Positions 33,643 through 45,841 of a stretch of DNA of 64,000 bases are shown here, in pieces. Position 1 is the first letter of the stretch, and each line of letters begins with the position of its first letter. Origin of the DNA: Eutypa lata (taxonomy: Eukaryota; Ascomycota; Sordariomycetes; Xylariales; Diatrypaceae); contig JAKULF010000003.1 of the NCBI GenBank assembly GCA_022661535.1, forward strand, positions 5,704,001 to 5,768,000, given 5' to 3'. Both the position numbers and the translations under genes were made by a program. A model generated the notes under the pieces. The model saw nothing but the letters and a program-made list of their open reading frames with translations, did not search any database and was not told the DNA's origin.

Positions 33643-34916
33643 TTCCGTTCTCCCCGGTTTCGGTATTTTCCAGTCTTGGTCTTCCGTTTCTTTTACGACG
33701 AGGACGGGTGAGTGAGCGAGTGAGTGGTTGGTTGGGACGGGGTAGGATGGGATGAGTGAATAGGGTTCTTCTTGCGGGAACCTACACGCGCTCATCTGTG
33801 TGTGGAGCAAAAGGCTTTAGTGTACGATACGAGTTTACGATGTCACGGCCGGAGGAGTTCCAATTGAAGGAAAACGGGGAAAACGGGAGAGAGAAGGCAA
33901 AACAAAAAATCGGAGAGTAAGAAAACTAGGCGATGCGGTAATGTGTAGTGCGATATTGTTTCGCTTTCCTTTCCGCGGAAAGCATTATCATCATAATCAT
34001 GAGGTTATTTGGCAAGGAATGATCGATGCTTTGTTGACGTCTTCAACTCGTGGTAATGGGGTCTTCAGTCACATACGTAGCATACATGTTGCGAGCATGT
34101 TGTTGTTGTTGTTGTTGTTGTTGAGTTAGCCTTGATTTCGGATCATGAGTAATTTGCTACGCTGTGGGCTTTTGTCCCTTATATATTGTCTGTATTCATA
34201 AACCCCTATCAGTACTTAATAGTCAATTTTCTGCATCTGAAGTTTTGAGTTCTGTGTTCTTCCTCTTGTTCTCGAGACCATTGGTTTCCCTAAGTTCTAG
34301 TATATACATGTAGTTCCACAATCCTAGTAACCTTCTTCCGTGGCGCTATGCTTCGCAGGTTTGTCAATATCAATCTCAGGAGACCAAAAAATTTGTGAGG
34401 CACATCATTTGGTAGGTATTATTCATAAGCCTCCACACCCGTTCAAAATTCAGCAAACTCCCTCAAAAACAGACATTCACGTTCAGAAGAATACAATGCT
34501 TCGGGGTGTGGTATCGCTGTCATTTCTCATCACTACCTATGTAGAGTGGCCTCGAGCAGAAGAAGCAACTCCTATCTCCGGAATCTCCCAGCTCTCCTCG
34601 CTTTCCCTATACACCGAAAACAACGCTAGTTTCATGATCGAACACATGATCATTATCATCCATCTAAACCAGATCTCCTCGCTCGTCTCCTTCCTCTCTC
34701 AAAGAAAAGCCTGAAAAGACGTATGGGCACATGGGCAAGCAATTGTTACCCAACGTATGCCAGCATACCAAACTATACATACGCATGCATGCGAACAGCA
34801 GCAAAATATGCATTCGTCAATCCATGCAGCCATTCCATTCCGCGCCCTGCATCGCTTGTTCACTTCATCGCTCCATCGATCCACTGTTCATCTCTTCGCC
34901 TGTAGATCTAAGTCTC
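33643..34916. other. convergent intergenic region
   Basis: 3' regions of the Cid1-type gene and the gene at 34917. It contains a GTT trinucleotide run at about 34099-34122. Open frames here are short and featureless. Confidence 0.45.
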
Positions 34917-35986
34917 TTAACAAGCATGTCGAGACAACTTCAGACCGGCACGAAGTCCCAGACGCTTGCAATCCGCCTCAAACTCGGCCTTATTCACAGG
35001 CAGGTACGTCTTGTCGAACTTCTCCACGACCCGAGGTGTCGAAAAGGTCTTTGGGGCCTGCGTGGGAGCCGCACGGACAGCAGCGGGAGCGGGAGCGGGA
35101 GCGGGAGTCGATGATGGCTTTCCCGGGTTCCAGTATCCTCTTCGGCGTCCTTGGTTGGCTTGGACACGGGGCGTATAAGCCGCTGCTGGTGATCCGCGGG
35201 CTGCAGTAGTAGTAGCAGCAGCGGATGTAGGTGTCTGCGATTGCCTTCCCTGGTTTGAGCTTCCTTGAGCCGCCCGGGCCTGGGGTGTGCGATATAGTGT
35301 TTGTGAGGGGCGGATAGTAGCACCAGGTGACTGAGACTTCACTCCTTGACCCTGTGCTCTAGTAGCCTGGCCCTGGGGCTTCGAGTTTGCCATTGATGGC
35401 GCGCTGGAAGCGGGAGTAGACGTGGGGGCCTGTGATTTCATCCCCTGTCTGTAGTTTCCCTGGTTGGCTTGGACCTGTGGCTTGTAGGATCCAGCTAGAG
35501 TCGTGCGGATAGTAGTAGCAGCTGGAGTCGTGCGGATAATAGTAGCAGCTGGAGTCGTACGGACAGTAGTAGCAGCTGCAACGGGTGCGGGTGTCTTGTT
35601 TGCCTGTGCCTGTCCTTGAGTGACCTTGGTCTGGACTTGCGGCTTGGGCTGGGAGACCGCTGACGCCGGCGCTGAAGAAGATTTCGTAGCATTGGTGTAG
35701 TCGATGCCGTTGTCTTTGCTGATTGGCTCTGCTGACGCCGCTGGCATTTCTGCTCCTTTCGATGATGCAGTCTTGAGGTAGTATCTTTCTTCATCACGCT
35801 CCTTGGCAAACAAATCCCAAGCACTGGCACCTGCACCTGCAGTAGCCGAAGCCTTCGTGGTGGCGGCAGCGTCGCCCATGGTGCCTAGATAGCAGTTAGC
35901 ATATTTATTCGTCATCAATTGCGGTAGACGTAGGTAATGACTCTTCGTAAGTTCAACGTACCTGCGAGTTGCTTATCCTGCGACAT
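34917..35986 (-). CDS. low-complexity hypothetical protein
   Basis: Two exons (complement of 35962-35986 and 34917-35884) joined over a 77-nt intron with a GCTAAC branch and CTAG acceptor give 330 aa. The nine-residue first exon (M-S-Q-D-K-Q-L-A-G) is what makes this a spliced model; without it the gene would start at the ATG at 35879. The N-terminal W-D-L-F-A-K-E-R-D-E-E-R-Y-Y segment may be a conserved short motif. The rest is disordered, rich in Ala, Thr, Pro, Ser and Gln, with R-T-T-P-A-A-T repeats near residues 115-140 and several V-Q-A-N-Q-G units. The C-terminus (F-D-K-T-Y-L-P-V-N-K-A-E-F-E-A-D-C) looks folded. I do not recognise the family. Confidence 0.6.
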
Positions 35987-37444
35987 TGTGCTGTGCCTGA
36001 TGGCGTATGTGTTCTCTTGTAGGTAGATAGTTGGTTTGGATGATATCCCCGATGCACTCAAGTACCTTGGTGAAGTTAGCAATGATGCTTCATCTTAGCA
36101 TTGAAGGCGCGAAGCCCTGGTGGGCTTGAATAGCACGGATTCTGAATCTGAAGATGTCTAGGATCTTATTTCTGTGCTTACCAGTTGTTTTTGATGACTT
36201 TCGTGATGACTTCTCAGAATGTTTTCGTGACGATTGATGTTGTAGTTGTGAAGGAAAGTACGAAGAAGGTTGTAGGTGGAAGTTTTTACTTGAGGTAAGT
36301 AGGTATGTATGTATGTATGTATGTATGTATGTATGTATGTAGCCACTCAGTATTCGCAGGCGGGGGATGTGGTAGGCACGTTCCTCTAGGGCGGTGAAGT
36401 CTGGATGAATGGGATGCGTACAGTTAAAGTTGTTTGAAGACAAAGGTGGGTGGAAAGGAAATGAGTAAGTAAGTAATTAGAGGTAAGTCTGAAGATGCTT
36501 CCATTTACGTAGGCTCAACTCTATACGCATATATTCGGCAGAACTGTACTAAGTTTACCTAACAATAGGTAAGTGGGTATGTTTGCTATTTCCGAAAAAG
36601 GCTTAAGTAAATGTCTGAACATTCTAACTGTATGTATGCTTCATCAATGCCATAGAGGAGATTATACTAGAAGGCTCGAGTATATACATACAGCGCCGAA
36701 TCTGAAACTTACATATATGATGGAGGTCACTATTTATACAGTCACATGCGTAATCAGATACAGTAAGAGAAGCTATTTCGTGTTCTTCGTACCCCATTTT
36801 AGATTTAAAAAAAAATGTGTACTCGTATGTAAACGAAGAACTATATGCTCTTTTGACGATTCATCTTCCGAAGACTGGTTGTTTGAAAGTATTTCGTGCT
36901 TTCTACATGGGCAGGTACTTGGATGGTATGCAAGTAGATTGGCTAGGATTACTTGCTTGCGTGTATAATGACACATACGATGCCACTATAATAATTATAT
37001 GCCTTAGTAAGCTAATATCCTGAGGCAGGTTAGAGACTTAGGTACATGATGTTTATGAGCCATCGTGCTATGGTATGGTCATGGAGGGGGCAAGAAATTA
37101 AGGTAAGAGTGACAGGAGGCTTAACAATCCCCTCTACGTTAGAACTGCTATTTTCTAAAAAGCTTGAGACATAAACATTCAAAGTGATTAAAATGTGTGG
37201 CATTGGAGCTTTTTAACTAGTCGTTGGTGGGTATCCAAGTTCAAATTTACTATACGTCTCGGTTTTATTTATTACTTGTACCTATAATTAGTTTAAATAT
37301 TCCATATATGCCTATCTGGACTGATAGACACCTTATGTATATAGTTGAATATCAAGTTATTTCTCTTTATAGAGTGGACAGGAAATGCAAACGGCCGAAG
37401 CATCGTATAGCGAATACTGTCTACTTGTACACTAGCAGATCGAT
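35987..37444. other. gene-free boundary between housekeeping and accessory blocks
   Basis: No supported gene. It carries a GTAT microsatellite and AT-rich stretches. Open frames at 36090-36443 largely translate the microsatellite. Confidence 0.45.
36303..36341. repeat. (GTAT)n microsatellite
   Basis: About ten GTAT units in a row. Confidence 0.9.
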
Positions 37445-39484
37445 TCAGTCAAAGTGTATCCTCCACAATTCCCGGTCACACCCCGCCGTGAAGTCGCTCC
37501 TAGTATGCATAGCCAGTATATTGTCGCTGACCAACATATCACCCTTCTCCCAAGCATGGTAATATGCTATCCGGCGATCGTGCAGTAAGCTGTCTAGAAC
37601 CTCACATATCGTCCCGCTATCTATGTCCTCATCGGCGTTCTCGATTGTCACGTTGGTTTCATCGAACGTGGTTTTGTGCTGAGGCCAGGGCTCGTGGTAC
37701 CGAAGGCAGGGGCGACCTGTGCTCGGATGATCCACCACGAGGGGTAGACCCTTCAGCTCGGTGGAGTTGAAAGAGGAAGTTGACACTTTCCACGTGAGTC
37801 GCTTTAAGTAGTCGATGGAGAGGTTGGTGGGAAGATGTTTAAAGATTTGTGTCGAAGTCGAGAAAAGGGTGAACCCTGTATTCTTCGGAGACGCTGTTAC
37901 AGCTGTGAATAGCTGGAATCTGTCGGTGAATTAGCTTTGCGTGAATAGATGAGCGAAATCAATTGCGGTTAATATTAACGTACTGTGGGGGTAATGATAC
38001 CAGCTCCTCTATCCCGTTCGCGTTGGTCCTCTTCTCTGTCTTAAATAGGCCGTCATAGTGGAACGGCATCCACTCTGCCGAGAGGACATTATTCAGCCCC
38101 CGTGTATCTGCTCCACGGTCTTTTACCTCAAGCACGAGACCGAACTTCCAGGGCAGCGGAGTTCCCATTTCGCCTGCTTTGTAGACGAATCTTTCCCTGT
38201 TTCCGGTGTTCCTGAAACCCCGTAGAACTACCGGTGAGTTTATCTCTGTAATGGCTCTTACCTTCGCGGGATCGACATCCTCGATAGACAACGTCTTGGG
38301 GCCAGCCGCTGGGCGAATGATGAGGCCTGCTGGATATATGGGCTCGCTGATTATACCACCCTTTTCCGTCGCCCACGTGAGCAGGTCTGTCTTCTCGCGG
38401 TAATAGCTTGGCCTACCGCCCTCGTACACGAGCTCGAGGTCGCCGTTAGAGTCGAACTCCGACCTCGGGCCCGTCATCGTAGTGCCATCCAACCGGAAGG
38501 CGATGCTACAGTGCCACGGCGTCGTGAAGATGGTATCTGTAGGCAGCAGATTAATCGACATCTTGTTTTCCCCGGTCGATGGGTGTATGGAAAGTCTCAG
38601 CCGATCCCTAAACTTCTCACGAACAGCTCGCGCGAATGCATCACCCCTACTGAGCATCTGCTTCGCAATGTACTCGACACCTTTCTTATACTTGGATTTG
38701 CTCCGTCCCTCGCCGACGGGGTATACATCCTGGAGATCGGTGGCTAGGAATTTGATGTAGCCCCTATAAGTCAAGCACGTATCCTCGTCCTCGGATATCT
38801 TCAGCGATGGGTTGTACTCGGGCCGGCTGAAGAGCTTCAGCAGAGCGAGTCTAAAGTTGGTCGCGTTCGCCACGTATGTGATCTCGTCTAGCGCATCAGG
38901 GACGTCGATGTGTACCAAGTCCTTGAGCCGCGAGAACTCAATATGGTGGAACTCTTTCTTCGTGCTCAACGCACGGAGCGCCTCGCCGTATGCCCAGACT
39001 TCTTTGTCAGGTACACTGAGAAGATCTTGAAAGTCTCCCGTTAGCCTGGAGTTGAAAGTAACAGTGGAGGTACTGTACCGTTGTAGACCAAGCCGTCCGA
39101 GATGATCATCAGCTTAGCACCCGGGGGGTAAACATCTCCGATAGCAGCACATAGACCATTTAGATGGGCCAGAGCGAACTCTTCCGCCTTATCGGGAAGA
39201 CGCCCTAGGACCTTGGTGCTTGTGTTGGGCGACTTGAAGGGAAAAGCCGGCAGGCACATGAGAATAGGGTCGCCGGCTGCGACCTTGCTGTAAATCTGAG
39301 CGAGGAAGCCAAATGCCCCCTGGCTCGACTTCGTGGATAGCACATCGCGCTGAAGTTTGTAGCGAGTGATTATGTCTAAGATCCGAGATGAAAGCTCTAG
39401 GTTATAGGAGTCGACTTTTCCGAGATGAGCTGAGAAGGGGGGCCAGGATTGCCCATCGGGACCCGGGGAGATGGCGGACGGCAT
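37445..39484 (-). CDS. isocyanide synthase - TauD dioxygenase fusion (Dit1/PvcA + PvcB type)
   Basis: Predicted two-domain enzyme. The N-terminal isocyanide synthase (Dit1/PvcA family) converts the amine of an amino acid to an isonitrile. The C-terminal Fe(II)/2-oxoglutarate (TauD/TfdA) domain then oxidises the product. Three exons (complement of 39079-39484, 37984-39025, 37445-37919) joined over two GT...AG introns give 640 aa. The synthase part runs over about residues 1-310, with the family's I-S-D-G-L-V-Y block at the first splice and L-S-I-H-P-S-T-G near residue 190. The dioxygenase part has an F-H-Y-D-G facial triad (H458, D460), distal H621 in A-M-H-T-R and a following arginine. Such fusions define a known class of fungal isocyanide clusters, some copper-responsive. 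The gene is divergent from a FAD monooxygenase. The product is unknown. Confidence 0.9.
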
Positions 39485-40546
39485 CGTGAAATACGCAATT
39501 CCTTTAGGACAATATATCTGACGTAGTACTGTGATACAATCGAAATGTTACCCAACCTACCTAGGTAGATAAGGAGAGCCAAGGTTCGGTTGAATTCTAG
39601 GTATGAGCAGGTTATCCTACGGCTGGGCGCTTGTCTCAAATTCACTGCAGCTTCAAAGTAAGGGACTTGCAGTGGTAAACATCAGAGCGATGGTATCTGG
39701 TGTCTCATGATGTATATGAAGTTCCAAAGTGCCGGAGGGTTCCATCGCCTACCTATAGGTGCGCCTCCTAATAGCAAGCCGGAACCGAGGTATATTGAGC
39801 CCTGCATCCCAAGTCTCTCACTACTGTGCTCACACAAAAGGAAGCTAGGTGGCTAGGTCACGAAGAAACTTGATCAGAGTCGTATTATCTAAAAGCCTTG
39901 CTTTTCGTGATGGCGTCAGGGCGTGTAACACTATCGCCAACGGCTAAAATGCCGATTGTTCATACTATAGTAATAATCTAGTAATACTCTACCCCCTTGC
40001 TTAAAGCCTCCGTCACCTTACTAATCGGGAAAGTCAATATACTCGCACCGGGGGCTTGGCTGCACCTTACCCCATACGTGGGTGGCAACTCGAACGAGAG
40101 AAGCCGTCCCTAGTTCGTATAATCCCAGCTAGGGAGAAGACCGACAACATTCCACAACGGTAATTGAAGTGACCTAATGCGCTTCAAATCTCCTATTAGA
40201 GTATCGGCCGGCCGGGGCGAGCCGAACCACAGATACGCGCTTAACGACGAGCGCCGGGACCCGCTAGGACTCAACGTCTATACATAATTTGTAATCGGAC
40301 CTCTTTCCATTGAAGGTGTTAGTATCTCCTCTTTTCCAAACAGGACCCTGGCGAGTGTTCCATATTCACCGGCCGCCGTTAGTCTGACCGAAGCTCCACT
40401 CCTAGAGCCGCAGCGGTCTGGACCGAGAGATACTCCCTTCCAAGTGTAGGGGTATATATGTTCCCTAGACGTTGGCAGATAATCGGCTTACAATATCGAG
40501 TTATTCCTTTGTTATATTGTCTACAACTTCGAGGACGACCGACATC
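39485..40546. promoter_or_regulatory. divergent promoter, isocyanide synthase / FAD monooxygenase
   Basis: A 1.06-kb non-coding region between two oppositely transcribed biosynthetic genes, which suggests co-regulation. It contains a TGTGCTCA octamer (39825-39832), a CCTACCTAGGTAG palindrome (39556-39568) and a CCGGCCGGCC-like GC-rich stretch near 40206-40216. None has been tested. Confidence 0.55.
39825..39832 (+). promoter_or_regulatory. candidate copper-response element TGTGCTCA
   Basis: The octamer matches the site reported for the copper-starvation regulator Mac1/MacA in Aspergillus. It lies 341 bp upstream of the isocyanide synthase-TauD start. By eye at least four copies occur in the window, against about two expected by chance, so the match alone is weak. 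Confidence 0.35.
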
Positions 40547-42443
40547 ATGGGGGAATATTTCCACGCCTCGGTATCCGAAGGGGAATTCGACTTGGCAATC
40601 ATCGGTGGTCAGTCCCCTCATCGGTGTCACGGGCGGTCACACAATGATGTAGCTAATTAATACCTGTTTAGGCGGTCCCACCGGGCTTCTTTCAGCGGTT
40701 CTTGCAGAACAGCTCGGAGTATCAGTGTGCATCCTTGGTATGGGGTCTCTTCGTTCTTCCTTGACTACTGTCGGTAGACCTAGCCACTCACAATCATACC
40801 TATACAGATGCGAAGCCCGGCCCCCTGGAGTTGGGACGGGCGGATGCCCTGAACGCCCGAACGCAGCAGTACCTCGAAGTCGTGGGGATCCTCGACGACC
40901 TTTTGGCTAAAGGCATCAAATGCAACAGTAAGATATTAATAGCTGCACTCTTTACCTAATAGGCTCTTACGAGGTTACAGCGAGCTCGACGTTCGCTGAA
41001 GGCGACTTTAAGTCCCGCCAAAGCCATTGGTGGACGAGCCTGGAGCACTGCCTGCACCGCAACTTCTTGATGATAGGCCAGCCCGAGGTCGAACAAGTCC
41101 TTCTTAGTCGCCTCAAGGCACCTATCCGATACGGCGAAAAGGTCGTCTCGATCTCGGAGACCGAGAGTAGCGTATCGGTGACTACAGATCTCGGACAAAC
41201 GATTCGGAGCAAATACGCCATTGCTGCCGATGGAGCGCGTTCAACCATCCGTAACGCGCTAGGTATTGATTTTGCCGGTACTAAGCCTGAGATGGTGTGG
41301 GCTGTCCTCGACACATTCATAAACACCGATTTCCCAGTATGCTCGGAGATCATTACGTTTCAGTTGAACGGCCAGTCCCGTGTATCATGGATTCCTAGAG
41401 AAAGGGGCATGGCAAGATTCTATGTTTTGCTTGACGGCCCAGTCACGCAAGAAAAGGCTGAGAACTCAATAAGAGAGCATCTTGCGCCTCATAAGGTCGA
41501 TTTCGTGAAGACAGAATGGTTCAGTACTTTCGACGGTAAGTCAGCTTTTGCTATACTTTTACAAATGACTCGGCAAGCATTGAATTTAGCACAAGCATTA
41601 ACAGTGTGTAATTAATAGTCAAGGAGAGGATCGCCGATACATTTGTATCGAAACAAGCAACCGGAAGAATTATCCTAGCGGGTGATGCAGCTCACGTACA
41701 CTCCGTCAATGGGGGACAGGGATTGAATACCGGTGTTGCTGATGCCTTTGCTCTCAGCTGGCGGGTTGCCACTGCGATCAAAAGTACGTCGCTGACACCA
41801 GAGGGGGCTCTGAAGCTCATTCGAAGCTATGACACGGAGCGCCGTAAAGTTGCGCAGGAAGTCATCGACGTTGCAGCTAGGCTTGTAAGAGACACGCAAC
41901 ACACTGCGAAACAATATGTTGCTACCATCGAAAAGAACGCGGGCTACATCACAGGTCAGTAATCAAATTTCTCTTGGTCATTACTTTCATATCGGGTCTA
42001 GATTAACACTGCCAAAATTAGGAATGGGTGTTGCCTACGATGGACTAGACTCCGAGCTCATTTCCGAGTCCGAGAGGGGGATCTGGAAGGCCGGGAAGCG
42101 GTGTCCAGATATCCACCTCAGCCAGACCGGGGAAGAGACCAAGTGCCTATACTCGATGGTGTCATACGGGAAATTCCTCATCCTCACGATAGGAAGCTGG
42201 CAGGGTTGTCGGTGTTGCTTCAAGGATATATGCACCCACTTCACTTTGCTCCCGGAGAGGCCCAGACAAGAAAATGACAACTCCCACGCGCTTACTGCTA
42301 GTCCAGGGGATTACTCCTTCTCGTCCGATGTCGTAACTGAAGACCAGAGCTTTGTAGTTGTGGTTCGCCCAGATATGTACATTGGCTATGTTGGCGACGG
42401 GGATGGGTGGAAAGATTACCTGGCGAACGTTTATGTACATTAG
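40547..42443 (+). CDS. FAD-dependent monooxygenase, phenol 2-monooxygenase-like
   Basis: Predicted class A flavoprotein hydroxylase. Six exons (40547-40607, 40672-40737, 40808-40927, 40981-41535, 41619-41954, 42022-42443) give 519 aa. Exon 4 could instead start at 40963 in the same frame, but that would need a 35-nt intron. FAD-binding GGGPTG is made by splicing exons 1 and 2. The middle has Y-A-I-A-A-D-G-A-R-S-T and the late FAD motif is L-A-G-D-A-A-H-V-H-S-V-N-G-G-Q-G. The C-terminal third resembles the thioredoxin-like domain of phenol hydroxylases, ending V-V-V-R-P-D-M-Y-I-G-Y-V-G-D. It shares a promoter with the isocyanide synthase fusion and is a good candidate for a tailoring step on its product. 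Confidence 0.9.
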
Positions 42444-43760
42444 CTCATTACTACTTTGTTTCCGTTAATTACAGTAATAAACCATATGGTATCGGTATTT
42501 AGGTCTAACTTGTACAAGTTTGTTACTCTGATTCTATAAGCGTCTAATTATAATTTATGATACACCCTTGAGTGTTGATGTTAATCGCGTTGTGACTAAT
42601 ACTGTTATCCATAGCGGTGTATACCTTCTCGGACCTACGAATTATTTAACAATGGAATACTACGTTGTAACAAACCCTAGAATCGGGACCGAAGACCAAC
42701 ACCTCGTAATTCTTGGTCATTATGGTGCCGAACCACTATCTCGATGGTAATCATGTCTTCGGTAGGTCATTCTCGGTATCCATGTCGTTGAGAAGATAAG
42801 AATGTGAGAAGTGCTAAGCATAATCATACGGAACATACCGAACCTATATGTTCACGGTTGTTAACCCAGGCGGCGAGATGCAAGAAAGCCATCGCCCATC
42901 TTATGCGTTGTCATAGCGTAGTAAATAGATGCAGGTCAATCTCTCTTTAGTAATTCAGGATGCCATCTATACCTTCGAATGTTCCGATCCTACATAAATA
43001 GTTAAAGCTTCGATAGAAGGAATTTAAATAGTATAGATCTACTAATGGACCTAGCTAGATGGTGGATCTAAGAGATGTTTGTGGAACCGCATGATTCGAT
43101 GCTGCAGAACGTACTGTCGGTGGGCTCCGTCAACTTACTTGGTTAGCTAGCATTAGATATGAGCGTTGTAGTCTTTCGGTTTTTATTCCAGCTATCTCTG
43201 TCTCTCTTTCTTTCTTTCTTTAGGTAACTATAGACGATTTGTTTGAATTGGTCTTCGAGTGATCCGGGTCTCAAATCCCCACTAGGGGTCGGGTATTATA
43301 CTTCATATTCGTAGGTGTTACAACTGTTCTAAAAAACGTAGTTTGAAACATCCGTGCCGTGAACACTTTAGAATAGGCCATAGAAATTATGAAAGGGCTT
43401 ACGGACCACACTTTAACCTTACTAATACGACCATTCACTGGTTACGTGTCAATTTTTTCATAACCTGGCGAAGTTACTTGGGCAAGATAGAAACACATCC
43501 AAAGAATAGATAATCGATTTAAATGTATCATATAGCAGCACTGGTGCAAATCCAACACCGTATTGAAACCCATTTAACCTATTAAGCCGTTATACTCTTT
43601 TAGTGTCGCATTCAAAATTGCCCTATATTTGCTCTGCTACAGCTCTGAAGAAGAAAGGGAAGAAAAAGAGCCCTTTTGGAGGGGGGTCACCCCTCCCTTA
43701 TATACACCAGGGTGGTGGAGCCACTCCACCCCCCTAGACCAGGGTTTTTTACTGTGACAT
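42444..43760. other. gene-free stretch
   Basis: No open frame above 60 codons looks coding. It contains CTTT/CTCT repeats at 43196-43222. A run of Gs and Cs (43680-43735) lies just past the HET pseudogene end. Confidence 0.45.
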
Positions 43761-45841
43761 TTAGCGTAGTATAATATAAGCCCAAGGCGAATCTTTCCCC
43801 TCAGCTGTTACCAGTAGGTTGAAACCAGAAGCGTTAAGGCCAACTATACTCACTCTCTCATACCCGTCTCCCATCTCGCGCAATAACAAGACAAAATACC
43901 GGCTTTCTATCCATACAAGAGCAAAGAACCAAGGCTTTGACACATCGAGCTTGCCGTATCGAGCGCTATTAACTCTTATATCGTCTCCTACATGGTATCT
44001 TGTGCTGTTCTCTCCCCTTCCAAGGAACTGGATCACCGATTTCGGCATTTTAATACGGTAATAAGCTGTACTGTGATATTCCTCATTATGGCCGGATAAA
44101 CCTATGTATGCGTGAAACACCATAGTAATAAGGTGGATAACTGGCAACCTTTGGTTTGGTTCGAGAACTATCGTCTGTGCTAACGAGTCTATTATCGTTT
44201 TATCAAACGGTAAGTTGCGTTGATGTTCCAGAAACGTAACGACGGGTTTGGCAACAATATTGTTCAAAATACCCTTCTCTTCGTAAACGTAGGCGTAAGG
44301 TTGGACTCCGGTATGACTGGACGTGTAACACTCAACAGGCTGCCCGGCAGAGGCCCAGCTCCAAGAGGGTGCAATATCGACTGGATCCCGATATTTTTTA
44401 ATTTTATATGCGGGACTTAGCCTCCACGTTAGAGCCTAACCAAAATAGCGCCGTGGTAAACCAGTCTGCAATGTCATACTGTCACCGGGGCTAATTACTA
44501 CCGATAATATTCCTTTCAACGCATCCAGCCGGTCTTTTTCAAACGTGAGCTCTCGACGCGTGAATTCATATAGAATCGATCTATATGTGGCCTGGTCCCA
44601 AATTTCAGTGGTCATCAAAGTTGATCTTAGTTTCCAGAGTCCGTGGTTGTATTTAACGGAAAGTTGAGTTGAAAAGGGTCTGTCGTCCAATTCAGCTGAT
44701 GTATATTCATATGCCTCACGAAAGAGATAGTCGTCCCCACATACAAAGAACACCTCATCCGGAAACACAACAATAGATCGTTGAGCGAACGCATATTCTT
44801 GGAAAGTCCAACCCCGGTCATACCAAATTGATCGTTTCAACTTCTGGTCAAGAGAATCTTGTGTGACAACGAATTCTACGGAATCCCCGGTGGTGGTTGA
44901 GGCTCGGACTAAGGGTTTCGTTTCCGCTCGAGGGTTAAACTTCGTTCCAGGGAGATCGACAGTGGCATCGCCAGCAGCCGCAACAATGACCAGGTCTGCA
45001 GCTGCATATATTGCTCCCATAGATTTAATGATATATGACTTCATTGATGAGTGGGCTTGGTCAATGCATAATTCATCAATCCATATGAAGGTTAACTCTA
45101 GATCACGGGCAAACAATATAGCTTCCCGAAGAGTACGCGGTAATGCGTCGAGCCATACTCTTAACTTCTCTTGACTCTGAAGGTCCGTTATAGACTCGAA
45201 GAGGTCTGTATTCTGATGTTGCTTCTGCGACCATATGTAGGATAGAGCCGTATAGGAAGGCAAGTCATCTGAGTGAATGGTGTTGATTTCCAAAGTAACA
45301 ACATTGACCAACTTAAACCCCCCATTTCTAACCACAGCTCCCAGGGCGGATAATGTTCTTGAGTTCTGGGTATGATCGTGTGTATTCTTGCATTGGTACA
45401 CCCATCTTTTGACCTGGCTGATGTCGATAGTGCTCCTGATTTGATGCCTGCAGATAGCTGACCCCGCACAAGAGGATTGAATGCATCAATAATGTTGAAG
45501 TGACAGTAAATTACAGTACCCGGGAGCGCTCTGTGGCCTTTAGGGCTTGGACAAGAGAACAAAATTCGAAATAGCGGCGCCAGTAGCAATTGCCATTGAA
45601 CCCAAAAGAATGTACTGTCGGGCTTACTTGGCAGTTTCTTTTCTGCCTCAACATACCCGACGCCGAATGCGCAGAGGGGACAGTCGAGATTCCTCCGGGC
45701 CTCGGTGAAGGAACGTAACTTAACGTGGCGTTTTTCTATTGGGACATTCTCTAATCTGAAGAGGTAGCTTGCAGCTTCACACACTTCACAGAGCATGCCG
45801 GTGTGATGCGCAGAAAATGGTTCCATATCGCTCCTAGGCAC
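43761..45841 (-). pseudogene. HET-domain gene interrupted by one in-frame TAG
   Basis: Exon 1 (complement of 45520-45841) and exon 2 (43761-45457) join over a 62-nt GTACTG...TCAG intron into one 672-codon frame. It has a Cys-rich start (M-L-C-E-V-C...C-P-L-C), the HET domain (Y-T-A-L-S-Y-I-W, I-W-I-D-E-L-C-I-D-Q, W-Y-D-R-G-W-T-F-Q-E) and the usual P-S-W-S-W-A-S block near the end. The frame is broken only by TAG at 44436-44438, inside the conserved G-L-P-R-R-Y-F-G / A-L-T-W stretch. Downstream sequence still reads as the family's C-terminus for 225 codons. CAG to TAG is one transition. It is either a recent pseudogene, a truncated functional allele, or a sequencing error. An alternative 66-nt intron ending at the TAG is possible but would delete conserved residues. 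Confidence 0.75.

Noticed and set aside
36090..36443. 117-codon open frame, minus strand
   Set aside because: Much of it translates the GTAT microsatellite; no other support.
40928..40962. 35-nt intron in the phenol-hydroxylase-like gene
   Set aside because: A 53-nt intron with acceptor at 40980 keeps the same frame and has a normal length.
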